Assembly (NCBI RefSeq): GCF_003991905.1
Contig: NZ_RSCL01000021.1
Coordinates: 144,168-208,167 of the forward strand
From: Dulcicalothrix desertica PCC 7102
GTDB lineage: Bacteria > Cyanobacteriota > Cyanobacteriia > Cyanobacteriales > Nostocaceae
Direction of reading: 5' to 3'
Length of the DNA: 64,000 nucleotides
The notes beneath the pieces were generated by a model. It did not search any database and was not told the DNA's origin. It saw only the letters and a program-made list of their open reading frames with translations. How positions within the stretch are numbered: position 1 is the first letter of the stretch; every line of letters begins with the position of its first letter. The position numbers were made by a program, and so were the translations under genes. Below, piece after piece: positions 9,015 to 18,316 of this stretch.

Positions 9015-9422
9015 CTACAACTTGTCTTCTAAGTTATTTTCAAGAAAGCTTTGTAGTGCAATTTTATACTTATTCTTCAGCCGTTTGGAAACTAAACCAC
9101 CCTGCTGAATTTGTGAAAGAATAGTAGTTGAACATGATCCCTTTGGGATAGGGCTACCAGGCATAATCAAGGTAGCTAGTTCCCTAGCATCCATCTCACG
9201 GGCAAATTGATATGCAATTACAGACTCACGAACAATAAAATCCGGCACATCTGTACCAGGTAAAATAACACAGGTAGTTTCAGAGCTACTTCTTCAAGTT
9301 GTTGCATTCACAAACAAATACTTACTTTCAGAAGTTTGTGCAATTGCGATATAGAGATGTTCGCCATTGGGAGGTGTATTTATCAAAAAAGCATCTCCCA
9401 AATTAATCGCAATACTAGCCAT
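9015..9422 (-). pseudogene. Panacea-linked partner gene interrupted by an in-frame TGA
   Basis: The frame opens with ATG at 9422, overlapping the end of the Panacea gene by 8 bases, and reads 135 codons to 9015 except for a TGA at 9294-9296 (codon 43). Before the stop it reads MASIAINLGDAFL...; after it, RSSSETTCVILPG and then VPDFIVRESVIAYQ. The break falls in a VNATT-stop-RSSSETTC context, where TGG (Trp) changed to TGA is the simplest explanation. Small proteins with an N-T-T-x-R...TTC pattern often pair with Panacea-domain genes, so this is a candidate toxin-side partner (inference). It is probably inactivated. Reinitiation at a downstream codon, suppression, or an assembly error are alternatives. 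Confidence 0.68.
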
Positions 9423-9972
9423 GTAAAGCCTCATCTAGATAAGCTTCTCTAATGGCTTCTTGCTGAATTTGTTCTATTTCCTCATCAGACTTACCCACAT
9501 ATCGCAAAACATCTTCTACCGAAATTGGAATAGCAGAACCATGAGAATTTTTCCACTCAGGAAAATCATCAGTCCATTTGGCAACATCAAATATATTGAA
9601 ATGTCCGAAAGTTTGGTAAACTTCCTTAAGAATATCTTCTTCTTCTTCACAAAGTTCCCTATTTCCTGGGTCGTTTAGCAGGGAAACATAATCTGAATTA
9701 CAAGGAGAAATAAACTTCGACCAAACAGGTAAAGCATCATCAACGGGTTTTCCTTTAATTAAGTCATAAACATAGCCAAGAACAAGACCATACTCCATCG
9801 ACACGTAATTACCTGCAGTGATGGGTTGCTCCATACGTTGCAATGCAATACGGTCAGCAATGTAGAGCATTTTTAGCAAACCTAAATAGTTCATTGGCTT
9901 ACCGTGCAGCTTTAAAAGTGTTGCTGCGGCTTCAACAGCTTTTTCTGGATTAAACCGAAAATGAATTGCCAT
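9415..9972 (-). CDS. Panacea-domain (SocA-like) antitoxin-type protein
   Basis: A 185-residue protein with the Panacea/DUF4065 pattern: an N-terminal helix pair with GLLKMLYIADRIAL, then TAGNYVSMEYGLVLGYVYD, and a C-terminal acidic tail. Panacea domains act as antitoxins that neutralise many unrelated toxin domains, and also occur in proteolysis-adaptor (SocA) contexts. The stop codon overlaps the ATG of the downstream partner (ATGGCTAG), which implies translational coupling in a two-gene operon. The reading frame is intact although the partner is broken. No GGCGCC site falls in either gene, compatible with recent arrival but not proof of it. Confidence 0.78.
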   Translation of the reverse strand: MAIHFRFNPEKAVEAAATLLKLHGKPMNYLGLLKMLYIADRIALQRMEQPITAGNYVSMEYGLVLGYVYDLIKGKPVDDALPVWSKFISPCNSDYVSLLNDPGNRELCEEEEDILKEVYQTFGHFNIFDVAKWTDDFPEWKNSHGSAIPISVEDVLRYVGKSDEEIEQIQQEAIREAYLDEALHG

Positions 9973-10114
9973 AAGCGCTCCATGTAAACTATTTTGCTAG
10001 CAATATATATTACAAAACTTCACAATATACTTCAGTCATGCGTATTTTAGTATCCTATTATAATAAGTAAAAACACATAAACGTTTAATGCTTGCTCCCG
10101 GAAGGTGCTATAAA

Positions 10115-10140
10115 AAGTCGAGAGGCATTACTCCCGACTT
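10115..10140 (-). terminator. Intrinsic terminator of the oxidase operon
   Basis: On the minus strand the arms AAGTCG-GAG and CTC-CGACTT form a hairpin followed by TTTTTAT. It lies about 90 bases downstream of the di-heme peroxidase stop, the last gene of the operon. Confidence 0.7.
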
Positions 10141-10229
10141 CTTCATACTTAAAGTTTCAAGGCGCCAATGCTAGGGAAGCAGCACCAGAAATTTATAATT
10201 CACCGAATACTGCATACGAATTTAATTTT

Positions 10230-12302
10230 TTAATTTCCTAGAAAATTTGGTAAAGGTTCACCACCATTACGCCCAACAGCTGGGATTTCGACTAGTTCGT
10301 CCCTTGCTTTACCAGTACCATCATTAATGACAGAGTTTTGATTTCCTTGGTGTCCATTAGGGATAAACAACTGTGGATGGTCAAAGGGTGCGCGTCCAAG
10401 GCGAACGCGCTCATCAGTTAGAGTTCTCATGAAAGCCACGAGTGCATCTTTTTCTTGCTCTGTCAAATTGAGATTTTCAATATCCGCATCTAGATTATCA
10501 ATGTTTTCCTCATGAAAATCTCCACCGCGATTGTAAAAATCTACTACTTGTCGCAAGGTCAATGCTCCACCATTATGAAAGTAGGGAGCAGTCAAATCTA
10601 TATTACGCAGTCCGGGTGTTTTAAAGGCTCCATCTACAGCAGCTCTCTCATATGGGCTTAGGGGTGCATCTGAAATATTTTCACCCGGACTAGCTTTAAT
10701 AATAGGCGGAAGAATCTTGCCGAGAGCAACTGTTTCTTGAGTCAACTTTGTCAGCGAAAGTGGTTTACCAAATGGGTCTACATCGCCTACGCCAATATCT
10801 TCTTGAGTTGGTCGAACGCCAATATTATAAAAGCCGTTGTCGTAGACTGCCACTTTATCATTCCCCATTGTCATGCGTTCAATTTTTTCTTTGTTAACGT
10901 TCCTCACGCTCGCATTAGTAAATTCTGCTCCTCCATGACAGTTGATACATTTACCTTTGTTTTGGAAAATTTCTAATCCTAATTTTTGCTGTGCAGTTAG
11001 GGCATTACTGTTACCTTCTAGGAATTTGTCAATGGGTGCTTCATCAGAGACTAGCGTAGATTCATACATTTGAATTGCTAGACCCATAAACAAGGAAAAG
11101 TTATAGTCCATCATCGAGAACTCATCGGTAGCCCTTGGTCCTTGAGGCTGTCTAATGTATCTTCGTTTACCATCATCACCAATTTTAACTATGTACTGAG
11201 AGTCCCACCACTCAGGCTTAAAGGCATCCTGTACCATTGCCTCGTAGGATTTGTCTTTTATACCTTGATTGGGCCATCTACTTAATTTACCTAAGACGCT
11301 ATCTTCAGGGTGTATGAGTTGTTGACCGAGGGGTCTAAGGCTTTTTAGTTTTTTACCTATTTCTCTACTCAGCTTATTACTTTTTAATTTGGGGTTAAAT
11401 TTCTGCCCTACATCCGGTAAAATTCTATTAGTACCAGATTCTTCAACGCTACTTAATGGGGGGCCAACTGCTTGGGAAGCTAAGGAAGAATTATTGAGGC
11501 TGATTTTTACCTCTTGTGGAGGCTGCTGTTTTCTTGTTGACTTTAACACGAAAGCATTGGGGTCCCGCGAACCAAAGGGATTAACTCCATTGAATATGCT
11601 CTGCGCTCTTCCATCCCAAAAGTTGCGGTCATTGAATACAGCATTGATAACACTAGGGGCGTTACGGCCTGTTACTTGGCGCACGTTGACATTTTGAACG
11701 TTAAATACTGGGTCTGGTTGCACGGTAACATTATCTTGAGGGCTACCGGGAATTATGTCATTGAATTTCGTTAAATGTACTCCTTGGGAGCCTGTAACAT
11801 CATTACTATCAGCCATTACAGTACTTGCTCTGTTATTAGGGTCGGCAAGTTTATGAAAAGGATAATCGCCGATTGCTAACTGATAATTCGGTCTACCGCC
11901 TGTATTAAAATTATTATCTGCACCGGGGTGAATTTGGTTTTCTGACCTATTATCTGCTCCTGCATGGAAGTGACAACTAGCACAAGATTGTACCCCGTCA
12001 CTTCCAACCTGTACATCCCAAAACAGAGTCTTACCCAAGGCGATTGCCTCTGCCTTGTTGCGAATAAAGTCATTAATATTATCAGGTTCGGGGATTCTGA
12101 CAGTTTTCAGCGAAGTCAGAGGTGTAGAAACAGCTGGTCCGGTGAGTTGGGCTGATACAGTTTGTCCAGCAACAACCATTATTGTACAGAAAAAAATTAA
12201 TGCGGTAATTTGCCTGAGCCTTTTTCTTCTAAATAAATTAGAGAATAAATTAGAGAAAAGCAGCGTAAATTCTTCTGTTAACATGACTATAAATTGCAAC
12301 AT
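10230..12302 (-). CDS. Di-heme cytochrome c peroxidase / MauG-family protein
   Basis: A 690-residue exported protein with two c-type heme sites: CASCH at residues 107-111 and CINCH near residue 455. The spacing and surroundings (GKTLFWD upstream of heme 1, TPGLRNIDLTAPYFHNGG near the C-terminus) are those of bacterial di-heme peroxidases and MauG relatives. A basic stretch followed by a hydrophobic segment (about 25-52) is the signal peptide, so it acts in the periplasm. It is longer than classical CcpA (about 330-350), with extra sequence between the hemes. It is the last gene of a tight operon with a multicopper oxidase and a TPR protein. The oxidised substrate is unknown. The start could instead be 12284. 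Confidence 0.8.
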   Translation of the reverse strand: MLQFIVMLTEEFTLLFSNLFSNLFRRKRLRQITALIFFCTIMVVAGQTVSAQLTGPAVSTPLTSLKTVRIPEPDNINDFIRNKAEAIALGKTLFWDVQVGSDGVQSCASCHFHAGADNRSENQIHPGADNNFNTGGRPNYQLAIGDYPFHKLADPNNRASTVMADSNDVTGSQGVHLTKFNDIIPGSPQDNVTVQPDPVFNVQNVNVRQVTGRNAPSVINAVFNDRNFWDGRAQSIFNGVNPFGSRDPNAFVLKSTRKQQPPQEVKISLNNSSLASQAVGPPLSSVEESGTNRILPDVGQKFNPKLKSNKLSREIGKKLKSLRPLGQQLIHPEDSVLGKLSRWPNQGIKDKSYEAMVQDAFKPEWWDSQYIVKIGDDGKRRYIRQPQGPRATDEFSMMDYNFSLFMGLAIQMYESTLVSDEAPIDKFLEGNSNALTAQQKLGLEIFQNKGKCINCHGGAEFTNASVRNVNKEKIERMTMGNDKVAVYDNGFYNIGVRPTQEDIGVGDVDPFGKPLSLTKLTQETVALGKILPPIIKASPGENISDAPLSPYERAAVDGAFKTPGLRNIDLTAPYFHNGGALTLRQVVDFYNRGGDFHEENIDNLDADIENLNLTEQEKDALVAFMRTLTDERVRLGRAPFDHPQLFIPNGHQGNQNSVINDGTGKARDELVEIPAVGRNGGEPLPNFLGN

Positions 12303-12328
12303 TTTATGATTTTTTCATCCATAAATGC

Positions 12329-13063
12329 TTAACTACTTGAATATTTTTGCAGCAGCTTTATCATGTTTTCAGATTCTGCCATTTTGCCTTGCTCTGAATA
12401 CAATTGACTTGCTACTTGATAATCTAAAACAGCACCTTGATAATTTCCTATCTTCTGGCGAAAATCAGCGCGCCTAAAGTAGGCATCAGCACGACCACTA
12501 TTGAATCTAATAGCTTGATTAAAGTCCGAAATAGCAGATGCTATCTGTCCAAGTTTGTAATATACTGCACCGCGATTGCTATAACCAATACCATCCTCCG
12601 GATAAAGTTGAATTGCCTTGCTATAATCGGCAATTGCATCTTGGTAATCTCCTAAAGCATCGCGAACTTTTCCGCGTTGGACGTAAATATAAGAAAAGTT
12701 AGGATTACTTTGAATTGCAAGGGTATAATCAGCAATTGCTTGGGGATATTGTTTAAGTTTGTGGTGTAATTCACCACGATTTAGGTAAACATATTCATGA
12801 TAAGGGTTCAGCGAGATTGTTTTGTTAAGGTATTCAAGAGCAGCATCCAAGTTTCCGATATCAAGTTGTTCTAGTGCTTGGTTAAAAAAACTCTCAGCAG
12901 CATGAAATTGTTCAGTACTAATTGATTTTTGACTATCAGTTGGAGAGATTGATGAATCATGAGAATGTTGCGCCATCGCAGGCGCCGCAGTCACAAATAA
13001 AATCAACACTGTTAGCACCAAACTACATCCTAAAAATATAATTCTTTTGAAGAAATTTTCCAT
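12329..13063 (-). CDS. Exported TPR-repeat protein
   Basis: A 244-residue protein with a clear signal peptide (hydrophobic core, then APAMAQ) and a short histidine-containing linker. About five tetratricopeptide repeats follow, from residue 50 to the end, recognisable by repeated AIADYTLAIQ/AIADYSKAIQ and GYSNRGAVYYKLG blocks. TPRs mediate protein-protein contacts. Placed between two periplasmic redox enzymes (26 bases to the di-heme peroxidase, 38 to the multicopper oxidase), it may scaffold or help assemble them. The only GGCGCC in this operon lies in its signal-peptide region. Confidence 0.8.
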   Translation of the reverse strand: MENFFKRIIFLGCSLVLTVLILFVTAAPAMAQHSHDSSISPTDSQKSISTEQFHAAESFFNQALEQLDIGNLDAALEYLNKTISLNPYHEYVYLNRGELHHKLKQYPQAIADYTLAIQSNPNFSYIYVQRGKVRDALGDYQDAIADYSKAIQLYPEDGIGYSNRGAVYYKLGQIASAISDFNQAIRFNSGRADAYFRRADFRQKIGNYQGAVLDYQVASQLYSEQGKMAESENMIKLLQKYSSS

Positions 13064-13101
13064 AGATTTGGATGATTGGTAGATGTTGGTGAATATTGAA
13101 T

Positions 13102-14634
13102 TTAAAGTGGTGGTGCTGGAAGTGGCTTAGGAGGGTCTGAAAAAGGACTTGGACCTCCTATACCAACTTCAAACTGATTCATCATGTCATGGTCTTCGTG
13201 AACAGTATTATGGCAGTGGGACATATACTTCCCTCCCGTGGTGGAACTAAACTTGCCCACAATTTGCACACTCTCATTTTCACCAACATAAAAAACGTCT
13301 TTCCAGCCGCGTTCGTAGGCGAAAGGCTGTTGACTGTTACGGTCGATTATCTGAGCATCTACTAAATGGACGTGAATTGGATGATGCCAGCCACCAGCAT
13401 TATTATATATACGCCATATTTCAACATCGCCTGGTGCGGGATTTGCATCAACTCGGTTTTTATCCCACGTTTTGCCGTTAATTACCCACAAACCGTTGCT
13501 GCGTTCGTATCTAAAGTCTCTAGTTCTCACCGCTTGAGACATCATTTCAGAAACAGGTGGAATATTATTCCGTAGCACGTTGGGAATCGAACTGTTATCG
13601 GTCTCGGAACGCGTTACCTCAAAGAGCATCACTTTATCTGTATTGTCGAATTCATCATTATTGGGCAACTTACCGTTTTGCAATATTACTTGAGTACCAA
13701 TTGGGTATCTAGAAAAATCAAGGATAAACTCATAGCGCTCTGCTGGCCCGATGCGAAATTCTTTGACTCTTGCTGGTTGGGACATTAGTCCGGCATCAGT
13801 ACCAATGAAAATAAAGTCATCTGCAGTGCTGAGTTTAAGGAGATATGAGCGAGAGATAGAAGCATTTAACAAGCGAAAGCGGTACTTGCGATTAGCTACT
13901 TCCATCCGAGGCCAAGGTACGCCATTGATTGTAATTACATCACCCATTACATGCTTTTCACCTTGGTCATCAAAAACCTGTCTCCCATCCCTAGCGAATA
14001 TCTTATCTGCTAGCATAAGTGGCACGTCATACTGACCCTTTGGTAAAGGTAAGTTCAGTTCTTCATCATCTTCAACGATGTACATTCCAGCCAGACCCAT
14101 GTACACGTTGCGCGCGGTATTGTGCAGTGCATGGTCGTGATACCACAAGGTAGCAGCGCGGTTGTTCGGATATATATAGTCTTTGTAAAAGCCAGGAGCA
14201 GACATATCTTCTGCGTAGCCATCGTACTGCGGTAAAGAAGCCATTCCATGTAAGTGAACGGTTGTTGGCACACCTACACTATTTATAAAGCGAACCACAG
14301 AGCGACGGAATTGCTGAGTTTCTGGATACCAGACTTTTCGCTGTCTTATGGTGGGTCCTGGTGACATACCGTTATAACTCCAAATTTCAGTCTTTCTTCC
14401 AGGTAGAATGTCTACTGAAGCTCTTCGCATCGTGATTTCATAATAATCTGTCGTGCTATCACTGCGTACAGGTCTCAGTACTGGCGGAATCTTGAATGGA
14501 AGTGAAAAAGGTATCACTTTTGGGCTACCAGCATCTTTAGCATAAGTCCGATACTGGTATGAGAGTGGTAATAGTAAAGAACCACCCACCGCAAGTCCAA
14601 ACTGAAAGAGTTTTCTTCGAGTAAGTCTTTTCAT
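13102..14634 (-). CDS. Tat-exported multicopper oxidase (laccase/CotA/bilirubin-oxidase-like)
   Basis: A 510-residue three-domain multicopper oxidase. All copper-binding blocks are visible: HLHGM, WYHDHALHNTARN, HHPIHVHL, and SHCHNTVHEDHDMM with the T1 cysteine, histidine and axial methionine. A twin-arginine signal (TRRKLFQFGLAVGG) opens the protein, so it folds in the cytoplasm and is exported with copper bound. The ATG at 14634 places that signal at the N-terminus, and an upstream in-frame start is rejected for that reason. It is the first gene of the operon. The family oxidises phenolics, bilirubin, metals or other one-electron donors with O2; the substrate here cannot be told. Confidence 0.88.
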   Translation of the reverse strand: MKRLTRRKLFQFGLAVGGSLLLPLSYQYRTYAKDAGSPKVIPFSLPFKIPPVLRPVRSDSTTDYYEITMRRASVDILPGRKTEIWSYNGMSPGPTIRQRKVWYPETQQFRRSVVRFINSVGVPTTVHLHGMASLPQYDGYAEDMSAPGFYKDYIYPNNRAATLWYHDHALHNTARNVYMGLAGMYIVEDDEELNLPLPKGQYDVPLMLADKIFARDGRQVFDDQGEKHVMGDVITINGVPWPRMEVANRKYRFRLLNASISRSYLLKLSTADDFIFIGTDAGLMSQPARVKEFRIGPAERYEFILDFSRYPIGTQVILQNGKLPNNDEFDNTDKVMLFEVTRSETDNSSIPNVLRNNIPPVSEMMSQAVRTRDFRYERSNGLWVINGKTWDKNRVDANPAPGDVEIWRIYNNAGGWHHPIHVHLVDAQIIDRNSQQPFAYERGWKDVFYVGENESVQIVGKFSSTTGGKYMSHCHNTVHEDHDMMNQFEVGIGGPSPFSDPPKPLPAPPL

Positions 14635-14996
14635 CCGGATGTAGCTTTTGTTGCAATTGTTACTTTGTAACAAAAATTAACATTTAAGCTTTGTAAATAA
14701 AAGTAGTTTCTTATACAAATTACTTAAACTTAAATATCTTTTTATTTTCATAAAATTATCAATAGATAAAATTTACGTAAATATCGATAAAATAGATAAG
14801 TTTATGTAAATATTCAATAAATATTTCATTCTCAATTTAGGTATTTTATGTTATGTAATCAACGCAAACTTTGTTTCATGCATCTACTTTCATGGTGAGT
14901 CTCTAAACTTTTTAAATTGCTAATAGCTTTTCTATCTGTAGAGTTTGACCATAAAACTGATATGCTAAGTATAAATTCTGAGGCTTTTCAGAATGG
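14635..14996. other. AT-rich divergent promoter region
   Basis: About 360 bases between the multicopper oxidase operon and the protease fragment. It is very AT-rich, with repeated GATAAAATTTA-like runs around 14765-14830. It probably holds the operon promoter. I saw no clear operator and no gene. Confidence 0.5.
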
Positions 14997-15245
14997 ATGG
15001 CTCTTGATAAGCAGGATATAGACGGGTTTAATTGGCAATATTTAGGCGAGAGGGATATGCGACTTGCTAAGGGTCAATCTAAATTTGATATTTATCTTGG
15101 TAAGGTTCGAGTCGATAGACAAGTCTTTGATATTCCTGTACATGTAGGTCAAGGAGTATCTGAAATTTTACTTGGGCGCCAGTGGTTAAAAAGTAAACGA
15201 TTATTGGTAGATATGGCATTAGGTATTCTGACGCTGGGTAATTAG
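14997..15245 (+). pseudogene. C-terminal remnant resembling a clan AA (retropepsin-like) aspartic protease
   Basis: An 82-codon frame whose second half (FDIPVHVGQGVSEILLGRQWL) looks like the C-terminal part of small cyanobacterial retropepsin-like proteins. The catalytic DTGA/DTGS motif expected upstream is missing, and a stop at 14979-14981 blocks extension in frame. It is likely a truncated gene, although a short functional protein is possible. It contains one GGCGCC and ends shortly before a hairpin shared with the convergent M16 protease gene. Confidence 0.45.
15205..15232. terminator. Hairpin between convergent genes
   Basis: GTAGGT and ACCTAC arms flank a centre that contains GGCGCC. 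It is placed between the convergent protease remnant and the M16 gene and probably serves as a terminator. It resembles other GTAGG...CCTAC intergenic hairpins at about 25401 and 37280. Confidence 0.5.
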
Positions 15246-15300
15246 ATAAAAAATTAAAAAACAGTAGGTCAGGCGCCTAGCCCAACCTACAATTTACGGA

Positions 15301-18081
15301 TTAATTTTTCTGTGCTGTTTCACCCGAACCTGCGGTAACGATTACCAATTTATCTGGTTGAATTAGCTCTTGAATGACTTGCTGTACTTGTGGCATTGTT
15401 ACAGCTTCGATGCGTTTTGGAAACTCCCTTAATTCAGCAGGTGATAGTCCATAAACTGCGTTGCTCAATATAATACTTGATACTTCGCTTGGACTTGCTA
15501 AATCTACAGGATAGCTACTAGCAAGTGACCGTTTTGCATTATTCAGTTCTGCGTCAGTAATACCCTGTTCGCGTAGCTGTTTTAGTAATGCTACTGCACT
15601 GGTTATCGCTTTTTGAGCATCACCAGGCGCCGTTTGCATTTGAATTAAAAATGGTCCCGGATTAATACCCGTCGCAAACGCACTGTAAATACCATATGTT
15701 AAGCCTTGACGGTCACGTACTTCTGTGCCTAAACGACTTGATAAAGTATCACCACCTAATACTTGGTTAAGTACTGTAGCAGCATAGAAACGTGGGTCTT
15801 TGCGTGAAATACCGTTGTAACCAATATAAGTTACAGCTTCAGCTTTACCAGGAATTACGGAGTTTAAACGTGTTGTAGTTTGCGGTAAAGATACGGATGT
15901 AATATTCGCCGTTGGCACCTTACCTTGAGCTTGCCAATTTCCAAAAGCTTGATTTAACAAGGTTTTTACTTGATTTGGCTCAAAATCACCTACCATCGCA
16001 ATTGTTGTAGTATCTGGTCGGTAGTATTGTTTGTAGAAGCCAACCAAATCATCGCGTGTAATTCCTTTCAAACTAGTTTCTGTTGGGAAAATATGGAACG
16101 GGTGATTTTCTGGATATACTGCTTGTTGAAATACTCTTCTCCCCAAAGAACGGGGGTCATCTAATTGTGCTTTCAAGCTTAGTAACGCGCGTTTACGACT
16201 TAATTCCAACTGTTCGGCTGGAAATGTTGCATTTTGCACTACGTCAGCTAGTGTTTTCACTAACACAGGAATATTTGTAGATAATCCTTGCCCACCTATT
16301 GCAACGCCTTCACGGCTAGCACTAAAGCCCAAACTGGCGCCTTTATCTTCGAGCGTTTGTGCCAAAGCTAACGCATTTTGTGTTTTGGTACCGTTCATTA
16401 AATTACTAGCAACCAAGTTAGCAACACCTGCTTTCGCATCACTATCAAATATTGTTCCTGCGTTAATTTGTCCACTAATATTAATTGTCGGTACACTACG
16501 GTCAGGTAACAACAACACCCGCATTCCATTCTTCAAAGTGAATTGTTCGGGCAATACTTGTTTACTCGAAGCAGTTGCACTCGTTACAGGTGGTAAATAT
16601 TTAGCAAGTTCTGCTGGGTCTACAGGTTTACCAGGGCTAAAGTTTTCGGCAGTTTTTCCAGAACCACCACCGCTAGCTCCGGGTTTACCATCTAGTTGTG
16701 TTGGTTCAAATAACCCAACCGTTTGTTTGGCAGGATTTAAATAAGTTTTTGCCGCACGTTGAATATCCGCAGCAGTAACCTTCGCGACTCCCGATAAATA
16801 TTTTTCGGCAAACTTATAATCTCCACCTGTAATTTGGTTATAACCAAGTTGTGTAGCTTGACTTGTAATATCTTGGTTTCCCAAAATAAACGAAGATTGT
16901 AATTGAGTCTTCGCCCGATTTAACTCTTGGTTACTAACTGGCTTTTGCTGTATATCGTCTAACGATTTTTGTAACGCTGTTCTAATATTACTTAACTCTT
17001 GTCCAGGCGCCGCCGTCACGTTGATTTCATACCAACCAGGTTCTATCAGTTCTGCGGGACTTGCACTAACCGAACTAGCCAACCCAGTCTCTACCAAAGC
17101 TTGATATAACCGCGAACTTCTTCCTCCCGTTAACACAGCATCCATTACATCAATAGCTGGTACATCAGGATGCGTTAAATTTGGCAACGGATACACAACT
17201 TGTAATAAAGATGCACTGCCAGGTTCCTTCAATATAATAGGCGCCTTAGTTGAAGCAGTAACCAATGCACTTTGCTTTTCAGCAATTACATTACTTTCTT
17301 GCTTATCATCAACAGCTTTAGTTGCCGCGCGTTTAGCAATCTTTCCAAAAGTCTCTTGAATTGCTTTTAGCGTCGGCTCTGTAGCAAAATCCCCCGTCAC
17401 AATCAAAGTCGCATTATCAGGACTATAGTAAGTTTGATAATAATTTTTGACCTGCTCAACCGTAAATTGCTGAACATCAGATTTAGTACCACCTACAGGT
17501 AAACCATACTGCCTTGATGGAAAAGCCGCACGCATTACCGCTCGGTTAAGCCTATATTCCGGTGAATTTTCATACCCTTGTAACTCAGAAATTACAACTC
17601 GCTTTTCACTTGTCAAATGGTCAGAATTAATAACCGAATTCACCATCCGGTCAGCTTCCAAAGTTAACAACGCTTGTAACTTATCCCCCTGTACCGTACC
17701 AAAATAAGCCGTTTCGTCATAACTCGTAAACGCATTGAACTGACTACCCAAAGCGCTAAACAGGCGCCCAAATTGTACCGGACGTGCAGTAGTACCCTTA
17801 AACAGTAAATGTTCAAGCTGGTGAGAAATCCCATTTTCACCCGCTTTCTCATTCCGTGAACCAACCTTATACCAAACCTGCGCGCTAACTACAGGTGCCG
17901 TGTGAACTTCCTTAGTAAGTACAGTTAAACCATTCGCCAGTACCGTTTTCCGTACCCCCTGAGTCAGAGAATCCGCAGGAACCGCGAAAGCGAAATTTGA
18001 TGGCAACAATACACCACTCAAAAGAAAACTAATAAAAAGACCTATTAATATAGACCGCCGAAACTTGGAAAATATACGCAT
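15301..18081 (-). CDS. M16 (insulinase/pitrilysin) zinc peptidase, double-domain, exported
   Basis: A 926-residue protein with an N-terminal signal peptide and two tandem M16 halves joined by a glycine-rich linker near residue 475 (GASGGGSG). The first half carries the inverted zinc motif HQLEH (H87, E90, H91). The second half lacks HxxEH and has the usual RxxxY-type C-terminal region (QGLTYGIYSAF). The arrangement is that of PqqL-like periplasmic peptidases that clear peptides or help membrane-protein turnover. It stands alone on its strand. Seven or more GGCGCC or near-matching sites mark it as native. Confidence 0.88.
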   Translation of the reverse strand: MRIFSKFRRSILIGLFISFLLSGVLLPSNFAFAVPADSLTQGVRKTVLANGLTVLTKEVHTAPVVSAQVWYKVGSRNEKAGENGISHQLEHLLFKGTTARPVQFGRLFSALGSQFNAFTSYDETAYFGTVQGDKLQALLTLEADRMVNSVINSDHLTSEKRVVISELQGYENSPEYRLNRAVMRAAFPSRQYGLPVGGTKSDVQQFTVEQVKNYYQTYYSPDNATLIVTGDFATEPTLKAIQETFGKIAKRAATKAVDDKQESNVIAEKQSALVTASTKAPIILKEPGSASLLQVVYPLPNLTHPDVPAIDVMDAVLTGGRSSRLYQALVETGLASSVSASPAELIEPGWYEINVTAAPGQELSNIRTALQKSLDDIQQKPVSNQELNRAKTQLQSSFILGNQDITSQATQLGYNQITGGDYKFAEKYLSGVAKVTAADIQRAAKTYLNPAKQTVGLFEPTQLDGKPGASGGGSGKTAENFSPGKPVDPAELAKYLPPVTSATASSKQVLPEQFTLKNGMRVLLLPDRSVPTINISGQINAGTIFDSDAKAGVANLVASNLMNGTKTQNALALAQTLEDKGASLGFSASREGVAIGGQGLSTNIPVLVKTLADVVQNATFPAEQLELSRKRALLSLKAQLDDPRSLGRRVFQQAVYPENHPFHIFPTETSLKGITRDDLVGFYKQYYRPDTTTIAMVGDFEPNQVKTLLNQAFGNWQAQGKVPTANITSVSLPQTTTRLNSVIPGKAEAVTYIGYNGISRKDPRFYAATVLNQVLGGDTLSSRLGTEVRDRQGLTYGIYSAFATGINPGPFLIQMQTAPGDAQKAITSAVALLKQLREQGITDAELNNAKRSLASSYPVDLASPSEVSSIILSNAVYGLSPAELREFPKRIEAVTMPQVQQVIQELIQPDKLVIVTAGSGETAQKN

Positions 18082-18316
18082 ACAAACTAAATTTTTCCCT
18101 AAATATCAAGATACACAAAGCATCAACAATTGTTTCCCCACCATCTCCATGTTAAAAATCTCTCTTGCCATTTAAACAACATGAGAGCGCCAACAATCGT
18201 ACATAAACAATAAATTTAAGATTTGCTTAATTTTAGGCTAACAACCCCGTGTGAACTACCTGTGACGATTATTTGAATTTTTAATAGACAAACCCAAGAT
18301 TTTTGCGGTTTATAAA

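Noticed and set aside
9294..9296. TGA as a selenocysteine codon
   Set aside because: No SECIS-like hairpin was apparent after it, the context favours a former Trp codon, and cyanobacteria are not generally known to use selenocysteine.
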